DNA of 64,000 nt from Lachnotalea sp. AF33-28 (GTDB lineage: Bacteria > Bacillota > Clostridia > Lachnospirales > Lachnospiraceae), in the NCBI RefSeq assembly GCF_003477885.1, contig NZ_QUEE01000017.1, positions 51,219 through 115,218 on the forward strand. The letters run 5' to 3'. A program made the position numbers and the translations under genes. Of this stretch, positions 34,679-42,815 are shown piece by piece. A model generated the notes under the pieces. That model searched no databases, had not been told where the DNA came from, and saw only the letters and a program-made list of their open reading frames with translations. The first letter of the stretch is position 1. Each line of letters begins with the position of its first letter.

Positions 34679-35560
34679 ATGCGTTTTATCATAAACAATG
34701 AAAACGGAAGAATCCGCTATGTATCCGGCGGGCTGTTTGTATCGAACGGAGTATGGACTCATCCCAGGTTTGTGCTGGATGACTATGAACTCATGGTGTG
34801 TATCAAGGGAAAATTTCACTTGAGTGTACACGGAGAAAAGACTGAGATAAAAGCCGGTGACGCGCTGTTTCTGCTGCCGGGAGAGGAGCACTTCGGCCTG
34901 GACGAACAGGAAGAGGTTTCCTTTTACTGGTTTCATTTTCTGTTTCAGGACAAGGCGGTGGTCAGCGCCAGCGAAAACAGTGTGCGTTCCGTCCTGATTG
35001 ATATCATGGAAGGCGGAATTTTTGACGGTATCTTTTTAGAAGAGCAGTTTCGCTGTGAGGGGTTGGAGCGCCTGGTGATTCTGTTTAAACAGCTCATGGA
35101 CTATGACAGGACAGCCGTGCGCAGCAGAAAAAACTGCGATCTTTTAATGGAACTGATCCTGCATGAGCTGACGGACGGAGCCATACGGCGCAGGATGCGC
35201 AGGTACGGGCAGATTGACCCCAATTATGTGATGGAAAAGGTTCGGGATTATATACGGGCAAACCTGTATAAAAATATCCAGGTATACGATCTGGCGGAGC
35301 GGTTCGGCTACAGCCCGGAGTATTTTGTCCGCCTGTTCCATCAGGAGATGGGCATTACGCCAAAACAGTATATCCTCAATACCCAGATGGAGAGGGCGAA
35401 GTTTTTGATGACTACCACCAATTTTAAGATCAAGGAGATCGCGCCCCAGATCGGCTTTGAGGATGAAAAGCGTTTCATGAAGATGTTTAAAAAGCAGGAG
35501 GGCATGTCCGCTGTGCAGTATAAAAAGATGTTTTCCAAACTGCACTACAATTCCAAATGA
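34679..35560 (+). CDS. AraC-family regulator of the sugar locus
   Basis: This 293-residue protein is started at ATG 34679, behind CCGGAGTG. The N-terminal cupin domain spans residues ~15-90 (DDYELMVCIKGKFHLSVHG, GDALFLLPGEEHFGLDE). The C-terminal AraC domain has two helix-turn-helix motifs (IQVYDLAERFGYSPEYFVRL; IKEIAPQIGFEDEKRFMKMF). It lies between the GH172 gene and the ABC transporter operon. The tandem 13-nt repeats at 35714-35746 upstream of the latter are its likely binding site, making it a probable activator responding to the imported sugar. Confidence 0.92.
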   Translation: MRFIINNENGRIRYVSGGLFVSNGVWTHPRFVLDDYELMVCIKGKFHLSVHGEKTEIKAGDALFLLPGEEHFGLDEQEEVSFYWFHFLFQDKAVVSASENSVRSVLIDIMEGGIFDGIFLEEQFRCEGLERLVILFKQLMDYDRTAVRSRKNCDLLMELILHELTDGAIRRRMRRYGQIDPNYVMEKVRDYIRANLYKNIQVYDLAERFGYSPEYFVRLFHQEMGITPKQYILNTQMERAKFLMTTTNFKIKEIAPQIGFEDEKRFMKMFKKQEGMSAVQYKKMFSKLHYNSK

Positions 35561-35647
35561 TTTTTGGGTATCTACGTTGACTGCATGGAAATTCTGCCTG
35601 ATAACGGACGGAATATTGCGGGATTATTTGTTTTAAATGTATATGTA

Positions 35648-35684
35648 AACAGGCGGCCAGGTATGCACCGCCTGTTATTTTTTT
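35648..35684 (+). terminator. Rho-independent terminator after the AraC gene
   Basis: AACAGGCGG (35648-35656) pairs with CCGCCTGTT (35668-35676), followed by ATTTTTTT. It separates the GH172-AraC transcript from the ABC transporter operon, which therefore needs its own promoter. Confidence 0.88.
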
Positions 35685-35713
35685 GAAAGCGGCATAAATG
35701 AGCAAAAAAGATG

Positions 35714-35775
35714 TCAGGAAACGCCACCTTTTATCAGGAAACGCCATTTTTTTATTTGTGGAATTGTTATATACT
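35714..35775 (+). promoter_or_regulatory. Tandem AraC-type operator and -10 box of the sugar operon
   Basis: TCAGGAAACGCCA occurs exactly twice, at 35714-35726 and 35734-35746, 20 nt apart on the same face of the helix. This is followed by an unconvincing -35 region (T run) and TATACT at 35770-35775. Direct repeats about two helical turns apart abutting a poor -35 box are the classical arrangement for activation by AraC-family proteins. The first permease starts 94 nt after the -10 box. The rest of the 35561-35868 gap holds the terminator at 35648-35684 and no gene. Confidence 0.65.
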
Positions 35776-35868
35776 TATGACAGGTCGAGAGAGAACGATA
35801 TATAAATTGCACAAAGCCCTGACAGGGTCGGGCTGCAAATCCGGCAAGAAAGGCGAGGTTATAGGAAA

Positions 35869-36816
35869 ATGGCGGGGAAAAAATCGGCGGTAAGCGTAAA
35901 CGGAAAATTAAGCTTCCGGTATTCCATTCACAGATATAAGGGCCTTTACCTGATGCTGGTCCTTCCGCTTATATGGTATGTGGTGTTCTGTTATATGCCG
36001 ATGTTCGGAGTGGTGATCGGTTTTCAGAACTACCATCCGGGAGACAATTTCTTCATTGGAGCGGATTGGGTGGGACTGAAGCATATAAAGAATTTTATAG
36101 CCAGCCCCTACTTTTTCAGATTGGTCCGCAACACGTTTGTTCTGGCGTTCTGGGGCATTGTGGTAGGTTTCCCGGCGCCGATCATACTGGCGCTGATGCT
36201 CAATGAGGTGCGGAATAAATATTTCAAGAAGACGGTGCAGACCATTACATATCTGCCGCATTTCATATCGATCATCATCATCTGCGGTATTGTAATTGAT
36301 TTCGCGTCCACAGACGGAGCGATCAACGGCCTGCGTGCGATGTTCGGGGCAGATCCGATCAACTTCCTGAATGAAACAAAGTATTACAGATTTATCTATG
36401 TGCTGTCCGATGTATGGGCAGGCATCGGCTGGGGTTCCATCATATACCTGTCCGCGCTGACGGCCGTGTCGCCGGCCCTGTATGAGGCGGCGGAACTGGA
36501 CGGAGCCAGCAGGCTGCAGAAGATGTGGCACATCGCGCTGCCTACGATCCGGCCCACGATAACAATTATGTTCATCCTTGCCATGGGCGGCATTATGTCG
36601 GGCAACCTGGATAAGACGATGAACTTGGCAAGACCGATTACTTACGAAGTTTCCGATAATATCGTTTATTACGTATACCGCAAGGGCGTCGAGGAGGCGC
36701 AGTTCTCCTTCTCCACAGCGGTCGGCCTGTTCAGCTCGGTGATCAACTTCATCTTCCTGCTGGGGGCAAACTTCATCAGCAGAAAGCTAAGCGACGGCGA
36801 AAACAGCCTGTTCTAG
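35869..36816 (+). CDS. Sugar ABC transporter permease (LplB type)
   Basis: This 315-residue membrane protein has six or so helices and the binding-protein-dependent permease motif EAAELDGASRLQKMWHIALP (the EAA loop that contacts the ATPase). Its N-terminus KGLYLMLVLPLIWYVVFCYM is typical of LplB/YteP permeases, which pair with YtcP-type permeases and large lipoprotein binding proteins to import complex oligosaccharides. No ATPase gene is in the locus, so a shared MsmK-like ATPase is expected elsewhere. Confidence 0.92.
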   Translation: MAGKKSAVSVNGKLSFRYSIHRYKGLYLMLVLPLIWYVVFCYMPMFGVVIGFQNYHPGDNFFIGADWVGLKHIKNFIASPYFFRLVRNTFVLAFWGIVVGFPAPIILALMLNEVRNKYFKKTVQTITYLPHFISIIIICGIVIDFASTDGAINGLRAMFGADPINFLNETKYYRFIYVLSDVWAGIGWGSIIYLSALTAVSPALYEAAELDGASRLQKMWHIALPTIRPTITIMFILAMGGIMSGNLDKTMNLARPITYEVSDNIVYYVYRKGVEEAQFSFSTAVGLFSSVINFIFLLGANFISRKLSDGENSLF

Positions 36817-36833
36817 GAAAGGGGTAAAAGACG

Positions 36834-37745
36834 ATGGTTGGCAGAAATAGAAAGAAAAGATCTGCAGAAGATATGGTGCTGGACAGCTCCATAGGCGTAA
36901 TATTGATTCTGCTCTGCGTTGCGACATTATATCCTTTCTGGTACGTGGTGGTGGTGTCGCTGTCCAGTCCGGCAGGGATTGCAAAATCCGGAGGTTTCAT
37001 GCTGTGGCCCCAGGGCTTCAACCTGGATGCATATAAGGCGGTCATCGCCAGCAGTGATATCTGGATCGGCTTCCGCAACTCCATCATATATGTGGTGGCG
37101 GGAACAACACTGTCCGTAGTGCTTACGGTGCTTCTGGCATATCCGCTGTCCAAGTCACAGCTGTGGGGCAGGAAACCATTGATGCTTCTGATCAGTGTAA
37201 CGATGTTTTTCAGCGGCGGCCTGATGCCGAGTTACATATTGATTTCCAAGATTTTGGATATAGACGGAACCATGCTGGTCATGATCCTGCCCGGCGCGAT
37301 CTCCACCTACAACATGCTGATGATGCGCACCTATTTCCAGGGCCTTCCGAAGGAACTGGAGGAATCGGCCCAGATTGATGGGGCCAGCTCCATGAAGGTG
37401 CTCATAAAGATTATTTTGCCTCTTTCCCTGCCATCGGTGGCGGTTATCGCCCTGTTTTATGCGGTGGGACTCTGGAACGCATGGTTCAGCGCGAACCTGT
37501 ATCTGTCCCAGCAGAGAGATCTGTGGCCGCTGGCGCTGTATATGAGAGAGGTTCTGGTTCAGGGCAATGTCAATTCCGTGCAGTCACAGATGTCCGGAGC
37601 AGCCGGCGGAGCCGGTGCGGTCCAGATTGCGAAGTCGCTGAAGATGGCGACGACGGTTGTTTCCACAGTGCCGATCCTGGTAGTATATCCGTTTGTACAG
37701 AGATACTTCACCCAGGGCGTCGTGATGGGAGCAATCAAAGAATAA
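36834..37745 (+). CDS. Sugar ABC transporter permease (YtcP type)
   Basis: This 303-residue protein is the second permease of the importer, 17 nt after the first, with GAAAGGGG upstream of ATG 36834. It has the EAA loop ELEESAQIDGASSMKVLIKI and about six helices. The C-terminus VVYPFVQRYFTQGVVMGAIK is the standard end for carbohydrate permeases of this class. Confidence 0.92.
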   Translation: MVGRNRKKRSAEDMVLDSSIGVILILLCVATLYPFWYVVVVSLSSPAGIAKSGGFMLWPQGFNLDAYKAVIASSDIWIGFRNSIIYVVAGTTLSVVLTVLLAYPLSKSQLWGRKPLMLLISVTMFFSGGLMPSYILISKILDIDGTMLVMILPGAISTYNMLMMRTYFQGLPKELEESAQIDGASSMKVLIKIILPLSLPSVAVIALFYAVGLWNAWFSANLYLSQQRDLWPLALYMREVLVQGNVNSVQSQMSGAAGGAGAVQIAKSLKMATTVVSTVPILVVYPFVQRYFTQGVVMGAIKE

Positions 37746-37799
37746 GGGAATCCGTGGGGGATATCCACACAAATTATAAAATTTCCAGGAGGAAAAGCT

Positions 37800-39416
37800 A
37801 TGAAGAAAAAATTATTGTCACTGTTACTGATCATGGCCATGGCAGTTGTTATGCTGGCCGGATGCTCCAAAGGCGGAGACAAGGAAACACAGGCAGCAGG
37901 TACCACCGCTGGCGGTGAGACCACAAAAGGCGCTGATGAGCAGACCACAGCCGGCGCCGGTACTGAGGCACAGACTGTTACCATGTGGACATGGAAGGGC
38001 ACAGAAGAGCTGATGAAGATGGACACCAAGGACGTAATGGCGGTTCAGGAAATCTCCAAACGCACCGGCGTGCCTACGGAATGGATCAATCCGGCCGATT
38101 CCACAACAGAGTTTCAGATGCTGATGACTTCTGGCGAGAACATGCCTGATGCGATGTATTATAAGTATACGCCTCAGGATGTTATGAACTATGCCGCCAA
38201 TGGCAACATCATCGATCTGTCCAAGTACATTGAAGAAAAGATCCCGAACCTTAAAAAGCTGCTGGATGAGAATCCCCGCTTAAAGGCTCAGGTAACCAGC
38301 GAAGACGGAGCAATCTACTATCTGCCCTGGATCACCCTGGACAAATATTACTATGAAGGCCTGATGATCCGTAAGGATTGGCTGGAAGCAACCGGTCTGG
38401 ATGTTCCGACTAACAATGAAGAGCTGTATCAGGTACTGAAAGCGGAAAAAGAACTGTTTGATAAAGGCGAGCTTCCCAACGCAGGCGAGAAATTCTATGG
38501 CCTGGGCGGATACCCCACGCAGCTGATCAAACTGGCATACGGATTTGACGCAACCAATGATTTCATGCTGAAAGACGGCAAGGTTGTATACGGCCCCACC
38601 ACAGAGGAATTCCGTGAGGCGATGAAATGGTTTAACAAACTGGCCACCGAAGGACTGCTTGATCCCGATGTGCTTTCCATGGACCGTGATGTTTATATGC
38701 AGCATCACGTAAATAACATGACTTCCGGTTTTGTGGATGGCTACGGCGCATTCCAGGAAGTTGAGCAGCAGGCTGAAAACATCGAATATGTTCCCGTTGG
38801 ATATATGGCAAACGCAGCAGGAAAGATTATGGAATACAACTCCACCGCAAAACGTATCGCACAGCCTTACGGATGGGCGATTACAAAGGCCGGTGAAGAA
38901 AAGATCGACGAAATCTGCAAGCTGTTTGACTACTCTTACTCTGAAGAAGGACAGATCTTAATGAGCTGGGGAATCGAAGGGGATACCTTTGAAGTAGTGG
39001 ACGGCAAGAAAGTTTACACAGATAAGATCATGAAGGATCCTGAGTATGTACCCGGCACAGCGGTTGCAAAATATGTAAAGCCTGATTTCGGCTTAACTGA
39101 TGTACAGACCAACTTCGCTCTGATCGATGAAAGAGGACAGACCACATTCTCTATGTGGGCAAATACGGATCCGAGCAATGCTATGGAGCCCTTCTTATGG
39201 ACATCGGCAGACGAGAATGACACAATTTCACAGATCAAGACTGACCTTGTAACAGGTGCAGATGAGTACAGAGAGAAATTTATGACAGGTGCAGCTGATC
39301 CGGCCGATGACGCGGTATGGGCTGAATTCCAGAAAACATTGACAGCATTACGCGTGGATGAGATCTGCAGCGTATACGACGCAGCATATCAGCGTTTTGC
39401 ACAGCGCGCTAAGTAA
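37800..39416 (+). CDS. Sugar-binding lipoprotein of the ABC importer
   Basis: This 538-residue protein is started behind CCAGGAGG. A lipoprotein signal MKKKLLSLLLIMAMAVVML ends at the lipobox AGC, giving lipidation at Cys22. A Thr/Gly/Glu linker follows, then a family-1 extracellular binding fold of the large LplA type (TMWTWKGTEELMKMD; IYYLPWITLDKYYYEG; WINPADSTTEF). It should sit on the outer face of the membrane and deliver oligosaccharide to the two permeases encoded just upstream. The size (>500 residues) is usual for binding proteins of complex plant or host glycans. Confidence 0.93.
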   Translation: MKKKLLSLLLIMAMAVVMLAGCSKGGDKETQAAGTTAGGETTKGADEQTTAGAGTEAQTVTMWTWKGTEELMKMDTKDVMAVQEISKRTGVPTEWINPADSTTEFQMLMTSGENMPDAMYYKYTPQDVMNYAANGNIIDLSKYIEEKIPNLKKLLDENPRLKAQVTSEDGAIYYLPWITLDKYYYEGLMIRKDWLEATGLDVPTNNEELYQVLKAEKELFDKGELPNAGEKFYGLGGYPTQLIKLAYGFDATNDFMLKDGKVVYGPTTEEFREAMKWFNKLATEGLLDPDVLSMDRDVYMQHHVNNMTSGFVDGYGAFQEVEQQAENIEYVPVGYMANAAGKIMEYNSTAKRIAQPYGWAITKAGEEKIDEICKLFDYSYSEEGQILMSWGIEGDTFEVVDGKKVYTDKIMKDPEYVPGTAVAKYVKPDFGLTDVQTNFALIDERGQTTFSMWANTDPSNAMEPFLWTSADENDTISQIKTDLVTGADEYREKFMTGAADPADDAVWAEFQKTLTALRVDEICSVYDAAYQRFAQRAK

Positions 39417-39483
39417 GACAGGAATATCATGCGGAAGAACAGGTACGGACTGCACCGTATTATCAGATAAGTTGCAATTTCGT

Positions 39484-39509
39484 ACCAGCCTCCCTTAGGG
39501 GAGGCTGGT
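39484..39509 (+). terminator. Stem-loop between the binding-protein and beta-helix genes
   Basis: ACCAGCCTCCC (39484-39494) pairs with GGGAGGCTGGT (39499-39509), followed only by TCTTCCTGTT. The stem is strong but the T tract is poor. It may act as a partial terminator or 3' stabiliser that keeps the lipoprotein mRNA more abundant than the downstream enzymes. Confidence 0.6.
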
Positions 39510-39535
39510 TCTTCCTGTTAAAACGGAGGGAAAGT

Positions 39536-42500
39536 ATGAGGCAGTTAAAAACAGTAAAGCCTTATCCGGGGATGGTCATTGAGGAATCTGTAATTTTTCA
39601 GCCCGGAGTTTATAATTTTTTCGGCAAAGAGGGCATCACCGTCCGGGGCGAGCAGATCGAGATTGACGGAAACGACTGTGTATTTATCGGTGGACAGAAG
39701 AAACGGAACAAAGAAGAGGAAGCCTACAGCAGCGAGTTCTCTTACGGATACGGTGATATGGCGGATGACAGCCTGGGCTATCGCGGCACGGGATTCCTTT
39801 TGGAAAACTGCAAAAATGTGCATTTGCACAATGTTACGGCAAAAGGCTTTGAGATCGGCCTTCATATGAAGGAATGCGAGAACTGCCTGATTACCGATAA
39901 TGACTTTTCCTATAACTATCATAATCCTGACTGGGGATGGGATGAGCACAGGGATATGGGCGGCATGGTGCTGGAGAAATGCATTGGTAATGAGATCGGC
40001 AGAAACCGCGCCACCGATGTGTGGTCCGCCCTGGTACTAAGAGAGAGCAGCAGGAACTATGTGCATCACAATAACTGTTCCCACACTTCCAATGTGGGCC
40101 TTCGGATGTGGCTGGCCTGCCACAACCGGATCGAGGAAAACAACTTCAGCTGGGGACTTAGGAAAAATCCGGACGAGGTTCATGCCAGGGACAGCTCCTG
40201 TGTGCTGATTGAATCCGGCTCCTGCCATAATGTGCTCCGCAAAAATGACATGCGCTACGGCGGAGACGGACTGTTTATCCGCTCCCTGAACAACATGATG
40301 TCAATGCATAACCTGATTGAGGAGAATGACACCTCCTATGCCAACAACAATGCCATTGAAGCCTGGGATGCCTATAATACTTATATCAGAAATAAGGTCA
40401 ACTATTCCAGCTACGGATTCTGGCTCGGATGCAGCGATCACACTGTGCTGATCGGCAATGAAGTGGTTGGAAACGGCACGACCTTTAACAACGCTCCGGA
40501 GGCTTTCGGCAATGCCGGCATTTCTGTTGTAAACGGCAGCGGCAACGGATTTTACCTGGAGGGCAACCGCATTGAAAACAACAGCGGTCCCGGATTGGCC
40601 ATCCGTTATAAAATGGCGGATCCGATCAGAAACTGGGTGATTAAAAATAACAGTATATGCCATAACTGCAACGATGAGAGAGGGTATAAGGGTTACGGCG
40701 TCTATATGAAGCATTGCTTCAATATACATTTTATCGGCAATACCATAGAGGATAACGGAGCTGAGGATATATTCCGGGATGAGGATGTGTCTCTGGTACA
40801 GTTTTATGAGCCTGATACAGCCTATGAACAGCTCAAAATTACCTGCGAGAAAGAGTTTGTCACGGCGGGAGATGTATGCCGTTTCAGCGCAGCGCCGGGG
40901 TACGATAGGTATGAGTATTTCGTGAATGACGGCAATGTCTGCCGCGAATGCTGCCCTGTAATTGCATTCCCGAAGCCGGGGAGATACAGCATCAGCGTCA
41001 ACGCCTATAAGGACGGCTGCATCGCTGTGGGCACAGCTGATATCTGTGTGCGGCCAAACGGTGAGAAGATCTTGCAGGCGGAGAATAGCAGCTGCTGGAA
41101 GGCAGAGCTTGCAGGCTGTCGGATTGAGGGAATTAAAAAAGAAGTGAGAGACGAGTCTGTAGCGCTCATAAATGAGGGCAGCAGCCAGTCCCGTTTCAGC
41201 CTGGAATGCGGCGGGCTGGACCTTACCGGAAAGACTCATCTGACGTTCCTCTATCAGTATCAGAACGATTATATTGACTGGGAAAAAGAGGCGCAGGTAC
41301 CCACCGTTATATTCACAGACGGCGAGGGAAAGCGATTGACCATAAAACCTGTCCGCAATCTGCTTGTGGACAAATGCCAGATATGTAATCAAGCGAAATA
41401 CAGTTGGGAAGTGCTTTCTGTTCCCCTTACGGAAAACCCGGATTATACTCTGGAAATGGAAGACGGGTTTACATGGAAGGCGGAGAGGATTTCACTTGAG
41501 TTCGTGTATCCGATGAACAGCGTGGGCAGGTTCGTTGTGGGGGATATGCGGCTTGAGAACAGGCCGGCTGCGGAGTATGACGATGTCTGCCGGATGAATG
41601 AGATACCTGTGGAGTGCCGGAAGAAATGCACGTCCGCCAGCAGCGGCACAGAAAGCTATGATGACATTTTCGGCAGCAATCCCTACTGCTACATGGCCAC
41701 ACGCAGATGGGAAAGCGGGACCGCAGGAGAGCGGGAACAATTCAAAATATCTTTTACAGCTTCAAGCGCGGTATCCGGCATGATCATTAGATTTTACAGG
41801 GATGAGCTGGAATGTGTGCTGCCGCAGAGCGTGTCTCTCTATGACGGAGAACACCGCCTGATTCGGCAGGAAACGCCGGTGAAGTCCTCTTATCTGGAGT
41901 GGAAAGATCTGGATCTTGTTACAGAAGAACTGATACTGGAATTTACAAAAATGCCGGGCAAGAGCATCGCTATGTATCAGTGCAGAGTGCTGAAGGAAAA
42001 ACGGCAGATGCCCTGCCTGCGCATACAGGAAAAGCAGCCCTTAAGCGTTTGTGCGAGTGACGCTGTGGTGAAGCTGAACATAGAAAGAAACCCCAAAGAG
42101 TCAACTCTTAGCAGCTTAGAATACGCGGTTTACGACAGCAATGAAAAGGATATACTGGCATCGCGCATTCTGGTGAGGGGAAGCATTGCGGCGGATCAGG
42201 TGAGATCGGGCAGCAAGGTCAGCCTGGATTTAAAACAGATAGAACTTATGAGAGAGAAGACCTACCATCTGCTGCTGTGGCAGACCCATATGGCGGCGGG
42301 CATACAAAACGGAGCTTATTACCGGTGGGTGGGCGACGGCATCGCGGAAATGGATACCACTTACGGATATATCAACCAGCTGGAAGTTGTGGATAAGGGA
42401 CGTACCGGATGGGGCAGAAACTATCTTAGGATAAACTGCGACGAGCTGGTGTACGACCGCTCCTGCGTGAGCGAGGGACTCGGAAACCGCTTCGGCCTGA

Positions 42501-42799
42501 CGGGAATGGATAAGCTGTACCAGAAATTCAGGATACCCGGATATGCGGACACGCTGATGCATCCCAATTATTTCAGCCGGGATGGGTATCCCGTGGACAA
42601 CACCGCCGTGCTGGAACTTACCTGTCCGGAAGAAAACATGCAGATCACGCTGGTTCTTGCGGAGGGCGGCAGCATGACGGCACAGTACGGCGGCAGGCAG
42701 GCCGTACAGGAAGGCAACCGCCTCATCTTAAGAGACCTTCCCAAGGGAGACAGCTGTGTGACGCTTGAAGGAACAGGCAGAATTCTATATATTGAGTGA
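39536..42799 (+). CDS. Large right-handed beta-helix protein
   Basis: This 1087-residue protein is started at ATG 39536 after ACGGAGGG. Residues ~30-430 are a parallel beta-helix of NosD/PbH1 type with regular Asn ladders (LLENCKNVHLHNVTAKGFE, RNYVHHNNCSHTSNVGLR, ENDTSYANNNAIEAWDA). Residues ~440-520 resemble a PKD-like sandwich (GYDRYEYFVNDG). The rest is beta-rich, with jelly-roll-like strands. There is no signal peptide or transmembrane segment. Such helices occur in polysaccharide lyases and in glycosidases, but I cannot identify catalytic residues. Its place among cytoplasmic glycosidases suggests it acts on an imported oligosaccharide. Confidence 0.75.
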   Translation: MRQLKTVKPYPGMVIEESVIFQPGVYNFFGKEGITVRGEQIEIDGNDCVFIGGQKKRNKEEEAYSSEFSYGYGDMADDSLGYRGTGFLLENCKNVHLHNVTAKGFEIGLHMKECENCLITDNDFSYNYHNPDWGWDEHRDMGGMVLEKCIGNEIGRNRATDVWSALVLRESSRNYVHHNNCSHTSNVGLRMWLACHNRIEENNFSWGLRKNPDEVHARDSSCVLIESGSCHNVLRKNDMRYGGDGLFIRSLNNMMSMHNLIEENDTSYANNNAIEAWDAYNTYIRNKVNYSSYGFWLGCSDHTVLIGNEVVGNGTTFNNAPEAFGNAGISVVNGSGNGFYLEGNRIENNSGPGLAIRYKMADPIRNWVIKNNSICHNCNDERGYKGYGVYMKHCFNIHFIGNTIEDNGAEDIFRDEDVSLVQFYEPDTAYEQLKITCEKEFVTAGDVCRFSAAPGYDRYEYFVNDGNVCRECCPVIAFPKPGRYSISVNAYKDGCIAVGTADICVRPNGEKILQAENSSCWKAELAGCRIEGIKKEVRDESVALINEGSSQSRFSLECGGLDLTGKTHLTFLYQYQNDYIDWEKEAQVPTVIFTDGEGKRLTIKPVRNLLVDKCQICNQAKYSWEVLSVPLTENPDYTLEMEDGFTWKAERISLEFVYPMNSVGRFVVGDMRLENRPAAEYDDVCRMNEIPVECRKKCTSASSGTESYDDIFGSNPYCYMATRRWESGTAGEREQFKISFTASSAVSGMIIRFYRDELECVLPQSVSLYDGEHRLIRQETPVKSSYLEWKDLDLVTEELILEFTKMPGKSIAMYQCRVLKEKRQMPCLRIQEKQPLSVCASDAVVKLNIERNPKESTLSSLEYAVYDSNEKDILASRILVRGSIAADQVRSGSKVSLDLKQIELMREKTYHLLLWQTHMAAGIQNGAYYRWVGDGIAEMDTTYGYINQLEVVDKGRTGWGRNYLRINCDELVYDRSCVSEGLGNRFGLTGMDKLYQKFRIPGYADTLMHPNYFSRDGYPVDNTAVLELTCPEENMQITLVLAEGGSMTAQYGGRQAVQEGNRLILRDLPKGDSCVTLEGTGRILYIE

Positions 42800-42815
42800 T
42801 GAAGGAGACATAAAA

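Noticed and set aside
40301..41392. A 363-codon open frame on the minus strand
   Set aside because: It lies wholly inside the beta-helix gene, lacks a ribosome site and has no recognisable features; the plus-strand gene has clear repeats and signals.
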